From Roseicella aerolata (GTDB lineage: Bacteria; Pseudomonadota; Alphaproteobacteria; Acetobacterales; Acetobacteraceae), in assembly GCF_020523605.1 (NCBI RefSeq), contig NZ_JAJAQI010000022.1, positions 1-64,000 on the forward strand: DNA of 64,000 nucleotides. Direction: 5' to 3'. The notes beneath the pieces were generated by a model that saw nothing but the letters and a program-made list of their open reading frames with translations, was not told the DNA's origin and ran no database searches. Both the position numbers and the translations under genes were made by a program. This document shows, in pieces, positions 1-7,720 of the stretch; within the stretch, counting starts at the first letter, position 1, and each line of letters opens with the position of its first letter.

Positions 1-211
1 GTGCCGGCCGGTTACTCACGACAAAGACATCTTTATCATGAACCAACGCCCGTCACCGGCGCGCACGGCCCTGCTCAGGGCCTTACCGTAAATCTCCGCA
101 CGGATACTGCCAGCGGGCCTTGCTGCGCTGCCGCGTCGGCCGGCACTCGCCGCGGCCTTCGGCCTCGGCCTGCTCTCGGCCCTTGCGCTCCCGCCGGTCC
201 ACGCGATCCCG
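1..211 (+). other. left edge with displaced lnt leader and in-frame stop
   Basis: An ATG at 38 opens the same reading frame as lnt and codes for MNQRPSPARTALLRALP, then meets a TAA at 89-91. After that stop the frame stays open and already reads like the first membrane segment of Lnt (roughly 146-211, AAAFGLGLLSALALPPVHAI), but it has no ATG, GTG or TTG before GTG 212. The true start of lnt is therefore either lost, non-standard, or was the ATG at 38 before a nonsense change. No clear promoter was seen. Confidence 0.5.
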
Positions 212-1729
212 GTGCTGCTGCTCGCCGTGCCGGGGCTGCTCGCGCTGCTCGGCGCCGCGACGTCGTGGCGACGGGCGGCCGGGCTCGGCCTGGCCTGGGG
301 CTTCGGCCACAACCTCGGGGGCCTGTACTGGGTCACGGAGGCGCTGCTCACGGACCCGGCGCGCTGGTGGTGGCTGGTGCCGCTCGCCGCGCCGGCGCTC
401 GCCGCCGCGATGGCCCTCTACGCGGTGCCGCCCGCGCTCGCCGCCTGGTCCCTGCCTCCCGGCTGGCGCCGCCTGGCGGGCTTCGCCGGGGCCTGGACCC
501 TCGCCGAGATGCTGCGCGGCGTGCTGTTGACCGGCTTCCCGTGGAATCCCCTGGGCGGCGTCTGGGCCTTCGCGGCGCTGCCGGTGCAGGGCGCGGCCGT
601 GGTCGGCGTGCACGGCCTCTCCCTGCTGACGCTCCTGCTCGCGGGGCTCCCGGCCCTCCCCGACCGCCGCCGGGCCTGGCTCGCGGGTGGGACCGCGGCC
701 CTGGCCCTCGCCGCCTTTGGCGCGTGGCGCCTCTCCGGCCCGGAGCCGCCGGGACCGCCGGTGCGGCTCGTGCTGGTGCAGGCCGGCGTGGCGCAGGCGG
801 AGAAGTGGCGCGAGGACCGGCGCGCGGCCATCCTCCGCCGCTACCTCGACCTGACCGCGGACGCGGCCGCCCGCGCGGCGGCCGGGGCGCCGCCGGGCGC
901 GGCGCTGGTGGTCGTCTGGCCGGAGACGGCCACGCAGTTCCTCCTCGCCCAGGATCCGGACGCGCGCCGCCTCGCGGCCGGCGCGCTGCCCTCCGGAGCC
1001 GCGCGGGCCCTGCTGCTCGCGGGCACCGTGCGCGTGGACTGGGGGGCCGACGGGCGGCCGGCGCGGCTCTGGAACAGCCTCGTCGCCCTCGACGCGGCGG
1101 GCGAGGTGCGCGCCGTCTACGACAAGTCGCGCCTCGTGCCCTTCGGCGAGTACATGCCGCTCGGCGGGCTGCTGCCGATCCGCATCGCCGCGGGCGGGAT
1201 GGACTTCGGCGCGGGGCCCGGACCGGTCGCGCTCGCCGCGCCGGGCCTGCCGCCCTTCGGCGCGCTGATCTGCTACGAGGTGATCTTCCCCGGCGCGGTG
1301 GCGCCGGCGCCCCGGCCCGCTTGGCTCGTGAACGTCACCAACGACGCCTGGTTCGGCCGCTCCGCCGGACCGTGGCAGCACCTCGCCGCCGCGCGGCTGC
1401 GGGCCGTCGAGGAGGGGCTGCCGCTCGCGCGCGCGGCGCAGACCGGGATCTCCGCGGTCTTCGACGCCAGGGGCCGGCGGCTCGCGGCCCTCGGGATCGG
1501 CGAGACGGGGACGCTCGCGGCGGACCTGCCCGCGGCCGGCGCGCCGACGCCGTTCGCGCGCCTCGGCCAAGCTGTCCCAGCCGCCCTCGCGCTCGCGACG
1601 CTCGGCCTCGCGTGCTTGCGTCGACGCGGGCGAGACGGCCCGGCGGCGGGCTCGGATAGGGCGGCGCCGGGCTCCAGACGGAGATGGCGGGAGGGCAGCC
1701 CCCCGCCTCAAGGGGAGACGATGCCATGA
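212..1729 (+). CDS. lnt: apolipoprotein N-acyltransferase (N-terminus uncertain)
   Basis: Lnt transfers the third acyl chain to the N-terminal cysteine of lipoproteins in the inner membrane. An N-terminal multi-spanning region is followed by a carbon-nitrogen hydrolase domain. The Glu-Lys-Cys triad is visible as E238 (VVWPETAT), K305 (YDKSRLVPFGEYMP) and C354 (ALICYEVIFPG), numbered from GTG 212. GTG 212 is only the first standard start in the open frame. Family-like membrane sequence continues upstream to about 146, so the protein from 212 lacks its first helix. The stop overlaps the ccmF start (ATGA), which points to a joint transcript. Function is clear from motifs; whether this copy is fully functional is open because of the upstream in-frame stop. 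Confidence 0.85.
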   Translation: MLLLAVPGLLALLGAATSWRRAAGLGLAWGFGHNLGGLYWVTEALLTDPARWWWLVPLAAPALAAAMALYAVPPALAAWSLPPGWRRLAGFAGAWTLAEMLRGVLLTGFPWNPLGGVWAFAALPVQGAAVVGVHGLSLLTLLLAGLPALPDRRRAWLAGGTAALALAAFGAWRLSGPEPPGPPVRLVLVQAGVAQAEKWREDRRAAILRRYLDLTADAAARAAAGAPPGAALVVVWPETATQFLLAQDPDARRLAAGALPSGAARALLLAGTVRVDWGADGRPARLWNSLVALDAAGEVRAVYDKSRLVPFGEYMPLGGLLPIRIAAGGMDFGAGPGPVALAAPGLPPFGALICYEVIFPGAVAPAPRPAWLVNVTNDAWFGRSAGPWQHLAAARLRAVEEGLPLARAAQTGISAVFDARGRRLAALGIGETGTLAADLPAAGAPTPFARLGQAVPAALALATLGLACLRRRGRDGPAAGSDRAAPGSRRRWREGSPPPQGETMP

Positions 1730-3687
1730 TTCCCGAACTCGGCCACTTCGCGCTGGCGCTCGCCCTGGCGCTGGCGCTCGCCCAATCGACGCTGCCGATC
1801 CTCGGTGCGCAGCGGCACGACGCGCGGCTGATGACGGCGGGCGCGCTGCTCGCCTACGGGCAGCTGCTCGCCGTGCTGGCGGGATTCGGCGCGCTCATGT
1901 GGAGCTTCGTCGTCAGCGACACGACGGTATCCAACGTCGTCGCCAACAGCCATTCCGCCAAGCCGCTGCTCTACAAGCTCACGGGCACCTGGGGGAACCA
2001 CGAGGGCTCCATGGTCCTCTGGGTCCTCATCCTCGCCCTCTGCGGCGGCGCCGTCGCGGGCTTCGGCCGCAACCTGCCGACCGCCTTGCAGGCGCGCGTC
2101 ATCGGCGTGCTGGGGCTGGTCGCGGTGGGCTTCCACGCCTTCATCCTGCTGACCTCCAACCCCTTCCGGCGCATCTGGCCGCCGCCCATGGACGGGCAGG
2201 GGCTCAATCCGTTGCTGCAGGACCCGGGCCTCGCCTTCCACCCGCCGCTGCTCTACCTCGGCTATGTCGGCTATGCGGTGACCTTCGCCTTCGCCTGCGC
2301 GGCGCTGATCGAGGGGCGGGTGGACGCGGCCTGGGGGCGTTGGGTGCGGCCCTGGGCGCTGGCCGCCTGGTCGTTCCTCACCCTCGGTATCGCGCTGGGG
2401 TCCTGGTGGGCCTACTACGAGCTCGGCTGGGGCGGCTACTGGTTCTGGGACCCGGTGGAGAACGCCTCCTTCCTGCCCTGGCTGGCGGGTACGGCGCTGC
2501 TGCATTCCGCGATCGTGGTCGAGAAGCGCGAGGCGCTGAAGGTCTGGACCGTGCTGCTGGCGCTGCTGGCCTTCGCGCTGTCGCTGCTCGGCACCTTCCT
2601 CGTGCGCTCGGGCGTGCTGAACTCGGTGCACGCCTCCGACCCGGCGCGGGGCGTGTTCATCCTCGGCCTGCTGATGGCCTATGTCGGCGGCGCCTTCGCG
2701 CTCTTCGCCTGGCGGGCGGGGCGGCTGGCGCCGACCGGCCTCTTCGCGCCGATCTCGCGCGAGGGCGCCCTGGTGCTGAACAACCTGCTGCTCTGCTCGA
2801 TCTGCGCGGTGGTGCTGGTCGGCACGCTCTACCCGATGTTCGCGGACGCGCTGTTCGGCACGAAGATCTCGGTGGGCCCGCCCTTCTTCAACACGGCGGC
2901 CGCGCCGCTCGCCATCCCGCTGGTGGCCGCCATGGCGGTGGGGCCGATGCTGCCCTGGAAGCGCGCGGACCTCCGGGGCGCGCTGCAGCGGCTGTGGTGG
3001 GCGGCGCTGCTGGCGGCCGGCGCGCTGCTCCTCTGCCTCGCCCTCGCGGGCGAGAGGGTCTGGCCCGCCATCGGCTTCGCCGCGGCGGTGTGGCTGGTGG
3101 CCGGCGCGGCGGCCGACCTCGCCGACCGCACCGGGCTCCTCCGCCGCCCCGGCCAGGCCTGGAACCGCGCCCGCGGGCTGCCGCGCGCCGCCTGGGGCGC
3201 GGCCGTCGCCCATGCCGGCATGGGCGTGACCATCGCAGGCATCGCGGGCATGGGCCTCGCCACCGACGCGCTGGTCTCCCTCCGCCCCGGCGAAGCGCAC
3301 CGCCTCGCCGGCTACGAATGGCGGCTCGAGGGCGTGCGCGACGTCGCCGGCCCGAACTGGTCCGCGCGGGAGGCGCGGGTGACGATCCGCCGCGACGGTG
3401 CCGCCGTGGCGGTGCTGGAGCCGCAGCGCCGCTTCTACCCCGCCGGCCGCCAGAACACGACCGAGGCGGCGATCCACGCCACCCTGTCGGCCGACCTCTA
3501 CGCAGTGCTCGGCGAGGAGCGCGATGGCGTCGCCGTGCTCCGTCTGCACCACAACCCGCTCGCGCCCTGGATCTGGCTCGGCGCCGCGGTCATGGCTCTC
3601 GGCGGCGCCCTGTCGCTCTCCGATCGGCGGATGCGTGTCTCCGCTCCGGCGCCAAGGCCGGTGGTACGCGGCGGGGCTCCGGCGTGA
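1726..3687 (+). CDS. ccmF: cytochrome c heme lyase subunit CcmF (CycK)
   Basis: CcmF is the large membrane subunit of the system I heme lyase that attaches heme to CxxCH motifs of apocytochrome c in the periplasm. The 653-residue length is typical. The tryptophan-rich heme-handling segment is seen near residues 234-250 (ELGWGGYWFWDPVENASFL), with many membrane segments and conserved HP/LYxGYVG residues near 175. ATG 1726 was chosen because AGGGGAG lies just upstream and it overlaps the lnt stop. The longer in-frame start at 1684 lies inside lnt. The next gene starts by GTGA overlap. ccmA-E are not in the window, so this is a partial maturation set. Confidence 0.95.
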   Translation: MIPELGHFALALALALALAQSTLPILGAQRHDARLMTAGALLAYGQLLAVLAGFGALMWSFVVSDTTVSNVVANSHSAKPLLYKLTGTWGNHEGSMVLWVLILALCGGAVAGFGRNLPTALQARVIGVLGLVAVGFHAFILLTSNPFRRIWPPPMDGQGLNPLLQDPGLAFHPPLLYLGYVGYAVTFAFACAALIEGRVDAAWGRWVRPWALAAWSFLTLGIALGSWWAYYELGWGGYWFWDPVENASFLPWLAGTALLHSAIVVEKREALKVWTVLLALLAFALSLLGTFLVRSGVLNSVHASDPARGVFILGLLMAYVGGAFALFAWRAGRLAPTGLFAPISREGALVLNNLLLCSICAVVLVGTLYPMFADALFGTKISVGPPFFNTAAAPLAIPLVAAMAVGPMLPWKRADLRGALQRLWWAALLAAGALLLCLALAGERVWPAIGFAAAVWLVAGAAADLADRTGLLRRPGQAWNRARGLPRAAWGAAVAHAGMGVTIAGIAGMGLATDALVSLRPGEAHRLAGYEWRLEGVRDVAGPNWSAREARVTIRRDGAAVAVLEPQRRFYPAGRQNTTEAAIHATLSADLYAVLGEERDGVAVLRLHHNPLAPWIWLGAAVMALGGALSLSDRRMRVSAPAPRPVVRGGAPA

Positions 3688-4340
3688 GCAAGGTCGCGCA
3701 GCCCAAGGGGCTGGACCGCGGCACCGCCGCCCCGGCCGGGACCGGCGCGGCGCCCGCCGGCACCCGCAGACCGTGGCGCCGCCGCGCCCTGCTGCTCGTG
3801 CCGCTCGGCCTTGCCGCCGGCGCCGGTGCGGGCTTCTACGCCATGCTGCGAGGATTGCAGACCGGCGACTACAAGCCACGGGGCGTGCCCTCCGCCCTGA
3901 TCGGCAAGCCGGTGCCGGACTTCACCTTGCCGCCGCTCGACGGCGCCGACCGCCCGGCCCTGGCCGCCGCCGACCTCCGCGCCCCTGGCCGGCCAGTGCT
4001 GGTGAACTTCTTCGCCTCCTGGTGCCTGCCCTGCGTCGCCGAGCACCCGATGCTGGTGCGCCTCGAGCGCGCCGGCGTGCCGGTCCTGGGCGTTGCCTAC
4101 AAGGACCGGCCGGAGGACGCGCTCGGCTTCCTGCGCCGCTACGGTAACCCCTATGCCCGCATCGGCGTGGACCTGCCCGGGCGGGTGGCGATCGAATGGG
4201 GCCTTTACGGCGTGCCGGAGACCTACCTAGTCGACGGCGGCGGCCTGATCCGCTGGCGCTGGGCCGGGCCGCTGACCGAGGAGGTGCTGGCGCGCGACCT
4301 TGAGCCGCTGCTGAAGCGCCACGCCGCCGCCCCCGCATGA
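3684..4340 (+). CDS. ccmG: CcmG/DsbE thiol:disulfide interchange protein, copy 1
   Basis: This membrane-anchored periplasmic thioredoxin keeps the CxxCH cysteines of apocytochrome c reduced for heme attachment. It has 218 residues: a Pro/Ala-rich cytoplasmic start, one membrane anchor near residues 35-55, then a thioredoxin fold with WCLPC (Cys about 114 and 117). The motif GVPSALIGKPVPDF is typical of DsbE. The GTG start overlaps the ccmF stop (GTGA), so translation is probably coupled. A second complete ccmG lies at 27922-28491 and a third exists only as a tail at 5680-5763. Confidence 0.93.
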   Translation: MSKVAQPKGLDRGTAAPAGTGAAPAGTRRPWRRRALLLVPLGLAAGAGAGFYAMLRGLQTGDYKPRGVPSALIGKPVPDFTLPPLDGADRPALAAADLRAPGRPVLVNFFASWCLPCVAEHPMLVRLERAGVPVLGVAYKDRPEDALGFLRRYGNPYARIGVDLPGRVAIEWGLYGVPETYLVDGGGLIRWRWAGPLTEEVLARDLEPLLKRHAAAPA

Positions 4341-4503
4341 TCGACCGTCCCCCGCCCCCTACTCCGTGCGCTGACGCCCGCCGCCGCCCTGCTCGCCGCG
4401 CCCCCCTGGGCCGCGCAGGCGGCCGTGGGCAACCCGGCGGCGCGGCTGCGCGACCCGGCGCAGGAGGAGCGGGTCGCGGGGGCGGACGGGGCGGGACACC
4501 GGC
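4337..4503 (+). pseudogene. ccmH (CycL) remnant, frameshifted and internally deleted
   Basis: Between ccmG and ccmI, where ccmH (cycL) belongs, an ATGA-coupled start at 4337 gives MIDRPPPPTP and then soon stops. One frame over, the signal-peptide-like LRALTPAAALLAAPPWAAQA and the mature start VGNPAARLRDPAQEER of CcmH are visible. After that the sequence runs straight into the ccmI start, so the LRCxxCQ redox domain and membrane anchor are gone. The two lesions are a frameshift in a C-rich run near 4352-4368 and a large internal deletion. CcmH normally reduces apocytochrome c with CcmG, so this maturation operon would need a ccmH elsewhere. Confidence 0.75.
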
Positions 4504-5322
4504 ATGACCTGGCTGCTGATGGGCCTGCTAGCCGCGGCGGCGCTGCTGCCGCTCGCGCTCGCCGCGCTGCGCCCGCCCGGCGCCGTGGCCGTGCGCGGCC
4601 GGCGGGAGGCCGACCTCGCCCTCTACCGCGCGCAGCTCGCCGAGCTGGACCGGGAGCGGAACGCCGGACGGCTAGACGAGGCGGCGCACCGGGCCGCGGT
4701 GCTGGAGGTGCAGCGCCGCCTGCTCGCCGCACCGGAGGAGGGCGCGACAGCGGCGGAGGCGCGGGCCCGCGGCGGCGCGGCGCGGCTGACTCTGATGGCC
4801 GCAGCCGTCGCCGTGCCGGTCTTCGCCCTCGGGATCTACCGGCTCGCCGGGGTACCGGACATGCCTTCGGTCTCCTTCGCGGAGCGGCGCGAGGCGACGG
4901 AGCGCGATGACGCGCTGCTGGCCACCTTGCGGGCGCAGCTGGCGCAGCTCGACCCGGCGAGCGATGCGGCGCGGCAGGGGTGGGTGCTGCTCGCGGACGC
5001 GGAGCGCAACCACGGCCGCCTGGACGCCGCAGCGGAGGCCTATCGCCGGGCGCTGGCTGGCGGCTTCGACGCCGACCTCGCCGGTCAGCTCACCCAGGTG
5101 CTGCTGGAGGCCGACCGGGTGGAGGAGGCGGAGCAGCTGCTGGCCGAGGCCCTGCCTCGGGCGCCCCGGCACATCGGCCTGCGCTTCCTCGCGGGCCTCG
5201 CCGAGGCGCGCGCCGGGCGGCCGGAGGCGGCGCGCGCCGCTTGGCGGGCGCTGCTGGCCGACGCGCCGCCGGACGCGCCCTGGCGGGTGATGGTGGAGCG
5301 GCGGATGGCGAACCTGCCCTGA
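4504..5322 (+). CDS. ccmI: cytochrome c biogenesis protein CcmI (CycH), TPR type
   Basis: CcmI is the apocytochrome c chaperone of the system I heme lyase complex. The 272-residue protein has two membrane helices (about 2-22 and 96-118) flanking a cytoplasmic loop with the family pattern LYRAQLAELDRERNAGRLDE. A periplasmic C-terminal half rich in tetratricopeptide-like Ala/Leu helices follows (about 150-265). It directly follows the ccmH remnant. The short helical C-terminus suggests the alphaproteobacterial CycH form, though a bit shorter than some. Confidence 0.88.
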   Translation: MTWLLMGLLAAAALLPLALAALRPPGAVAVRGRREADLALYRAQLAELDRERNAGRLDEAAHRAAVLEVQRRLLAAPEEGATAAEARARGGAARLTLMAAAVAVPVFALGIYRLAGVPDMPSVSFAERREATERDDALLATLRAQLAQLDPASDAARQGWVLLADAERNHGRLDAAAEAYRRALAGGFDADLAGQLTQVLLEADRVEEAEQLLAEALPRAPRHIGLRFLAGLAEARAGRPEAARAAWRALLADAPPDAPWRVMVERRMANLP

Positions 5323-5424
5323 GGCAGACGGACAGGGCGTCGCCTCCGCGGGAGCTGCAGCCCGACCGGTCATCAATCCTCGAACGGGTCGAGCTCCCCG
5401 GCCGTGCCATCGCACGCGGGCGGC

Positions 5425-5650
5425 CACCGGCGGCCTGGCGAGATTGCTGGCGGACGCGGCGACGGACCGGGTGCTCGGCGTGCACACCATCGGCCCGGGC
5501 GCCGGCACCCTGATCCACGACGCGGCGCTGGCGATGGCCTTCGGCGCCTCGGCCGAGGACATCGGGCGCACCACCCACGCCCGCCCGGCGCTGCCGGAGG
5601 CGCCGCGCGAGGCGGCGCGGGCGGCGGACGGGCGGTCGATGCACCTCTGA
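5425..5650 (+). pseudogene. C-terminal remnant of a dihydrolipoamide-dehydrogenase-type flavoprotein
   Basis: The frame ending at 5650 reads LLADAATDRVLGVHTIGPGA and continues as a pyridine nucleotide-disulfide oxidoreductase dimerisation domain (AALAMAFGASAEDIGRTTH). Only about 70 of the usual 460 residues remain, with no FAD or NAD domain upstream. In the catalytic C-terminal motif the expected HAHPTLSE reads HARPALPE, so the active-site His is lost as well. No start or ribosome site precedes it. It is dead sequence marking a recombination junction downstream of ccmI. Confidence 0.8.
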
Positions 5651-5679
5651 CGCGCGCGGCGAGCGGGACCGGCCGGATG

Positions 5680-5763
5680 CCGCCGCGACAGCTGCAGGTC
5701 GGCGCCATCACGAAGGAGGTCCTGCGCCGCGACCTGCTGCCCCGGCTGCGGCGCCACGCGTGA
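5680..5763 (+). pseudogene. C-terminal tail of a third ccmG/dsbE copy
   Basis: The last codons read LQVGAITKEVLRRDLLPRLRRHA and stop. They match the tail of the intact ccmG at 27922-28491 almost residue for residue (VGAITEEVLRRDLLPLLRRHA). The rest of the gene is missing, replaced upstream by the lipoamide-dehydrogenase remnant. The opposite strand is read as the C-terminus of the arsenite permease gene. Confidence 0.8.
5697..5763 (+). repeat. 67-bp repeat unit, inverted relative to 27922-27988
   Basis: This stretch and the reverse complement of 27922-27988 differ at only three positions by eye. Both end in the stop codon of a ccmG tail. The near identity at DNA level implies recent duplication or gene exchange between the two ccmG loci about 22 kb apart. 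Confidence 0.75.
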
Positions 5764-6790
5764 CCCTCCGTTGCCATCGCCCCGGTTTGCTGAAGCGGCT
5801 CAGCGGCGGAGGATTGAGGCTAGGCCGGCGCGGTTGTCCCAGCCGCGGGATGGTGCGGATGTAGATGAGCTCGCCGATCAGCTCGACCAGAGTCTGCGCC
5901 ACGATGATCGCCGGCAGCACGGGCAGCGCGCCGGGGACCGAGAGCGCCAGGGGGAGCACGACCAGCGAGTTGCGCGTCGCGGCGCTGAAGGCGACGGCGC
6001 GCGCCTCGCCCGCCCGCAGTCCTGACAGTCGCGCCACGCCCCACCCGACCAGCGGAGCGAGCAGTGCGAACAGCACGTAGACCGGGACGACCGTAAGTAC
6101 GGCGTCGAGCGCCTGCCCGAGGCGCGGCACGACGGCGGCCACGACGGCGAAGAGCACGACCGCCGTGGCCGGCACCGGAAGCACGCCCAGAACGGACGCC
6201 GCCCTCGCCCCGCCCGCGGTGCGGCGCGCCCACAGCTGCACGAGGCCGGCGAGCGCGAGCGGTACGGCGATGAGCCACAGGAAGGCGTGGACGAAGGGGC
6301 CGACCTGCACCAGCCGGGCCGCGTCCTCGTCCAGCAGGAGGCCGAGATAGACCGGCAGCAGCGCCATCTGGAGCAGGAGCAGCGCAGGCGTCGCCGCCAG
6401 GAGCGGCTTGGCGTCGGCGCGCCCGAGGTGGGCGAAGGTCACGACGTAGTCGACGCAGGGCGTGAGCAGAACCAGCAGTGCGCCCAGCCGGATCAGCGGA
6501 TCGGGCGGCAGGAGCTGCGCCAGGACTGCGGCGAGGAGCGGGATCGCCAGGAAGTTGGCGGCCAGCAGCGTCGCCATGAAGCGCCAACGGGCGAAGGCGA
6601 GCCCGAGGTCGCCGAGCGGCACCTGGAGGAAGGTGACGAAGAGCATGACGGCGAGCGCCGGGATGATCGCTGCCTCGAGCGCCGCGGTCCCCGGAAAGGC
6701 CTGGGCCAGAGCCGCAGCGACCGCAACCGCGCCGAAGTAGATCGGCACTTGGCGGGCTTCGAGCCGATCTCGGGTCCGCTGAACCAACAC
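5708..6790 (-). CDS. arsenite efflux permease, ACR3/bile acid:sodium symporter family
   Basis: A 360-residue membrane protein with about ten hydrophobic helices. The segment LLTPCVDYVVTFAHLGRADA (about residues 90-110) fits the arsenic resistance permeases of the BASS/ACR3 superfamily, which extrude arsenite from the cytoplasm. The final helix AQTLVELIGELIYIRTIPRL is where such proteins normally end. Here the frame runs on for about 45 low-complexity residues into the antisense of the ccmG remnant, so the natural stop was probably replaced at a junction near 5840. GTG at 6790 was chosen for its GGAGGGAC ribosome site. No arsR or arsC is nearby, so the substrate is inferred from family only. 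Confidence 0.8.
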   Translation of the reverse strand: MLVQRTRDRLEARQVPIYFGAVAVAAALAQAFPGTAALEAAIIPALAVMLFVTFLQVPLGDLGLAFARWRFMATLLAANFLAIPLLAAVLAQLLPPDPLIRLGALLVLLTPCVDYVVTFAHLGRADAKPLLAATPALLLLQMALLPVYLGLLLDEDAARLVQVGPFVHAFLWLIAVPLALAGLVQLWARRTAGGARAASVLGVLPVPATAVVLFAVVAAVVPRLGQALDAVLTVVPVYVLFALLAPLVGWGVARLSGLRAGEARAVAFSAATRNSLVVLPLALSVPGALPVLPAIIVAQTLVELIGELIYIRTIPRLGQPRRPSLNPPPLSRFSKPGRWQRRVTRGAAAGAAGRGAGPPS

Positions 6791-7079
6791 GTCCCTCCGT
6801 TCGGGTACGACCCGTGGCTTAGGGGCAAACCGCCGAGTGCCGCAAGGCGGACGGCCGTGCGGTTGGGGGAGATGGCGCTGGAACACGCTGGCGCCCCGTG
6901 CGTTCGGTGTGTCCGGACACTCAAACATCCATTGCGGCGTTTCTGCGAGGGAGGTTCGGCGGGCGCCCGCCAAGGCGACCCCATCGCCCGAGGCGCCGGG
7001 AGAAGGCGCCAGCGCGGGATTGGTGGAGGCCGTCCCGAGCGGCATGAGAGACGGCGACGAACTCTCTCGGAGAGCGATC

Positions 7080-7709
7080 ATGGGCACCGAGCGCGAAGAC
7101 GATGAACCCGAGGTCCCGCTCGACGCGCGCGACGCCGGCGAACGGCGCACCCTCGCCTGGGTGCTCTGCATCAATCTCGCACAGGCCCTTGGAGTAGGCA
7201 CCGTGGGTCTGGTCGCGAGCTCGACGGGCCTGATGGGCGCGGCGCTCGACAATCTGGCCGACGCCGGCGTGTACGCGGTCAGTCTGTATGCAGTGGGCCG
7301 GACGGTGACGGCCAAGGCCCGCGTCGCGCGCCTGTCCGGCGTGCTTCTGATTGCGCTGGGTATCGGACTGCTCGTCGAGGTCATACGGCGCTTCTCCGCC
7401 GGGGCAGACCCGGTTGGCATCGCCATGATCGTCACGGCGCTCGTGAACGCGGCGGTCAACGTGCTCTGCCTGCGGCTCCTGCGGCCCCGCCGCGAGGAGG
7501 GCGTGCACCTCAAGGCCTCGTGGATCTTCACCACCAACGACATGCTGGCCAACGCCGGGATCGTCCTGTCCGGCGTCGCGGTGATGCTCACCGGCTCCGC
7601 TGTCCCCGACCTGCTGATCGGGCTGGTGGTGGTCGGGATCGTCCTCCACGGCGGATGGGAGATCCTCGAGCAGGCGCGCGAGGCCCGCCGCGCGGCGGAC
7701 GCGGCGTAG
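7080..7709 (+). CDS. cation diffusion facilitator family metal transporter
   Basis: A six-helix CDF-type exporter of 209 residues. These exchange cytoplasmic divalent metals such as zinc or cadmium for protons. The metal-site motif of helix 2 is DNLAD (HxxxD in ZitB), and helix 5 has NDMLAN. The cytoplasmic C-terminal domain is absent, so it is a short form. ATG 7080 follows CGGAGAG; an in-frame ATG at 7044 would add 12 residues. It faces away from the arsenite permease and lies 11 bp before the CYP152 gene, with which it may be co-transcribed. The exact metal cannot be told. Confidence 0.85.
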   Translation: MGTEREDDEPEVPLDARDAGERRTLAWVLCINLAQALGVGTVGLVASSTGLMGAALDNLADAGVYAVSLYAVGRTVTAKARVARLSGVLLIALGIGLLVEVIRRFSAGADPVGIAMIVTALVNAAVNVLCLRLLRPRREEGVHLKASWIFTTNDMLANAGIVLSGVAVMLTGSAVPDLLIGLVVVGIVLHGGWEILEQAREARRAADAA

Positions 7710-7720
7710 GAGTAGGCCCG

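Noticed and set aside
83-3879. Very long minus-strand open frames opposite lnt and ccmF
   Set aside because: They are Arg/Gly/Pro-rich translations with no domain, created by high GC content on the antisense of clearly real genes.
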